This document shows, piece after piece, positions 62,826 through 64,000 of a stretch of DNA of 64,000 nucleotides. The DNA is from Winogradskyella ludwigii (GTDB lineage Bacteria > Bacteroidota > Bacteroidia > Flavobacteriales > Flavobacteriaceae): contig NZ_JABFDF010000001.1 in the NCBI RefSeq assembly GCF_013403985.1, forward strand, positions 186,001 through 250,000. Direction: 5' to 3'. The position numbers and the translations under genes are program-made. The stretch's first letter is position 1. Each line of letters starts with the position of its first letter. The notes under the pieces are model-generated. The model made no database searches. It was not told the DNA's origin and saw only the letters and a list, made by a program, of their open reading frames with translations.

Positions 62826-64000
62826 ATGGTATTAAAAAACGCTACAATATTAGTTATAGACGATGATGTTGATGTATTAACAGCATTGCGCTTGCTTTTA
62901 AAACCACTGGTTAAAGAGGTGGTTACCGAAAAGAATCCGAGTAATATTCTATCTCAAATTGAGAAGACTGCTTACGACATAATTGTTCTAGACATGAATT
63001 TTAATGGTTTAGTCAATACAGGTAATGAAGGTATTTTTTGGCTAAATAAAATTCGACAACAAAAACCTGAAACCTCTGTTATTTTAATGACCGCTTATGC
63101 CGATATTGATTTAGCGATACGCGGATTAAAAGAAGGAGCTTCCGACTTTTTAATGAAACCTTGGAAAAATGAAAAAATTGTAGAAACCATGACTACGATA
63201 CTAAGTCAGAAAACATCTCAAAACACTAAAAATAAGCAACTTAACACAAATTCTGTTGAAATTATTGGTGATAGCGATGTGATGACTGATGTCTTTACAA
63301 AACTAAAAAAAGTAGCACCAACAGATGCTAATGTTTTAATCCTTGGTGAAAATGGTACTGGAAAAGATTTAATTGCTCGTGCGCTTCATGATAACTCTAA
63401 TAGAAAACACCAACCGTTTGTAAAAGTAGATGTAGGTGCTTTAACAGAATCGCTATTTGAAAGTGAATTATTTGGGTATAAAAAAGGGGCTTTTACCGAT
63501 GCTAGAGAAGATAGAAAAGGCCGATTTGAAGCGGCTACTGGTGGCACTTTATTTTTAGATGAAATTGGAAATATTAGTTTAAGTCAGCAAGCCCGATTAC
63601 TCACCGTGTTGCAAAATAGGCAAGTGACTCCTTTGGGATCAAATGAATCTATTTCTATAGATATTCGGTTGATTTGCGCTACTAATATCAATCCTCAAAT
63701 TTTAGCAGATGAAAAGCGGTTCAGGAAAGATTTAATCTACAGAATTAATACGGTGGATATTATTGCTCCACCACTTAGAGATCGTGGTACAGATATTACA
63801 GAATTAGCACATCACTTTGTCACCTTATATGCCGAAAAATATAATAAAAGTCCGTTTTCATTTGATTCCGGATTTATTTCAAAATTAAAAAATCACGACT
63901 TCCCAGGTAATGTAAGAGAACTTCAATATGTATTAGAACGAGCTGTGATTATGACAGATGGCTCGGTTTTAAAACCAGAAGATTTAGTATTTTCTTCTAT
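62826..64000 (+). CDS. Sigma-54-dependent response regulator (NtrC family), 3' end outside window
   Basis: The first 391 residues are visible. The receiver domain has Asp12-14 and phospho-acceptor Asp56 (IVLDMNF). The AAA+ domain has Walker A GENGTGKD, Walker B GGTLFLDEIGN and the sigma-54 contact loop as GAFTDA, with Asp in place of the second Gly of GAFTGA. The C-terminal HTH is beyond the window. The start is ATG 62826; an ATG 4 bp earlier is in another frame and soon stops. It is divergent from the exporter operon and is its likely activator. A partner kinase is probably encoded further right. Confidence 0.9.
   Translation, partial: MVLKNATILVIDDDVDVLTALRLLLKPLVKEVVTEKNPSNILSQIEKTAYDIIVLDMNFNGLVNTGNEGIFWLNKIRQQKPETSVILMTAYADIDLAIRGLKEGASDFLMKPWKNEKIVETMTTILSQKTSQNTKNKQLNTNSVEIIGDSDVMTDVFTKLKKVAPTDANVLILGENGTGKDLIARALHDNSNRKHQPFVKVDVGALTESLFESELFGYKKGAFTDAREDRKGRFEAATGGTLFLDEIGNISLSQQARLLTVLQNRQVTPLGSNESISIDIRLICATNINPQILADEKRFRKDLIYRINTVDIIAPPLRDRGTDITELAHHFVTLYAEKYNKSPFSFDSGFISKLKNHDFPGNVRELQYVLERAVIMTDGSVLKPEDLVFSS

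Overview
The window looks like a chromosome segment of a marine-type member of Flavobacteriaceae (Bacteroidota). It is AT-rich, many genes lack a Shine-Dalgarno sequence, promoters carry TAnnTTTG/TAnnTTTA -7 elements, and the protein families are typical of that group: a MoaC-MoaB fusion, 800-residue FtsX/MacB permeases, a DUF2807 protein, an alginate-export-type porin and LOV/PAS kinases. No rRNA, tRNA, CRISPR array, transposase or phage gene was seen.

Region 1 (1-4.4 kb, + strand) is a tightly packed, mostly overlapping molybdenum-cofactor operon: the end of a probable TauE/SafE membrane protein, then mobA, moaD, moeB-rhodanese, moaE, moaC-moaB and moaA. Region 2 (4.4-25.6 kb, nearly all - strand) is a complete nitrate/nitrite assimilation island that uses that cofactor. 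In transcription order it holds cobA, nirB, nirD, a DUF4202 gene, a NarX-like sensor kinase and NarL-like regulator, narK, a nitrate reductase fused to its own FAD/[2Fe-2S] reductase, a nitrite-reductase-like rubredoxin protein, an FNR-type regulator with an iron-sulfur cysteine set, nrtABCD and a porin. A divergent precorrin-2 dehydrogenase gene completes sirohaem synthesis. Three 18-bp palindromes of the form CTAAGTA-N4-TACTTA(T/A) lie before nrtA, before narK and in the cobA/precorrin-2 dehydrogenase divergent region.

Region 3 (25.6-40.5 kb) is the most striking part. Nine promoters share one layout: a (A/C)TGA(T/C)-N4-(A/G)TCA(G/T) FNR/CRP-type palindrome whose centre lies exactly 33 bp from the centre of a -7 element. 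They head genes for a flavin-binding-type protein, an MscS channel, a WG-repeat protein plus ABC exporter, a TerB-like protein and the universal stress proteins; one has no clear gene behind it. In the middle sits a LOV-domain (blue-light type) histidine kinase followed by a receiver-cNMP-HTH(Crp) response regulator. This looks like a compact light- and/or oxygen-linked stress regulon.

Region 4 (40.5-45.1 kb) holds an FKBP-type isomerase, a methionine sulfoxide reductase repair set (msrB, msrA, a glutaredoxin-like gene and a divergent msrA), an aldo/keto reductase and topoisomerase IB. Region 5 (45.1-64 kb) is an ABC export system in two - strand operons: HlyD adaptor, ATPase and three MacB-like permeases, then two more permeases, a DUF2807 protein, a second ATPase and a TolC protein. 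Both operons start with an identical 17-bp sigma-54-like element and a conserved upstream site at the same distance. A divergent gene for a sigma-54 enhancer-binding response regulator runs off the right end of the window.
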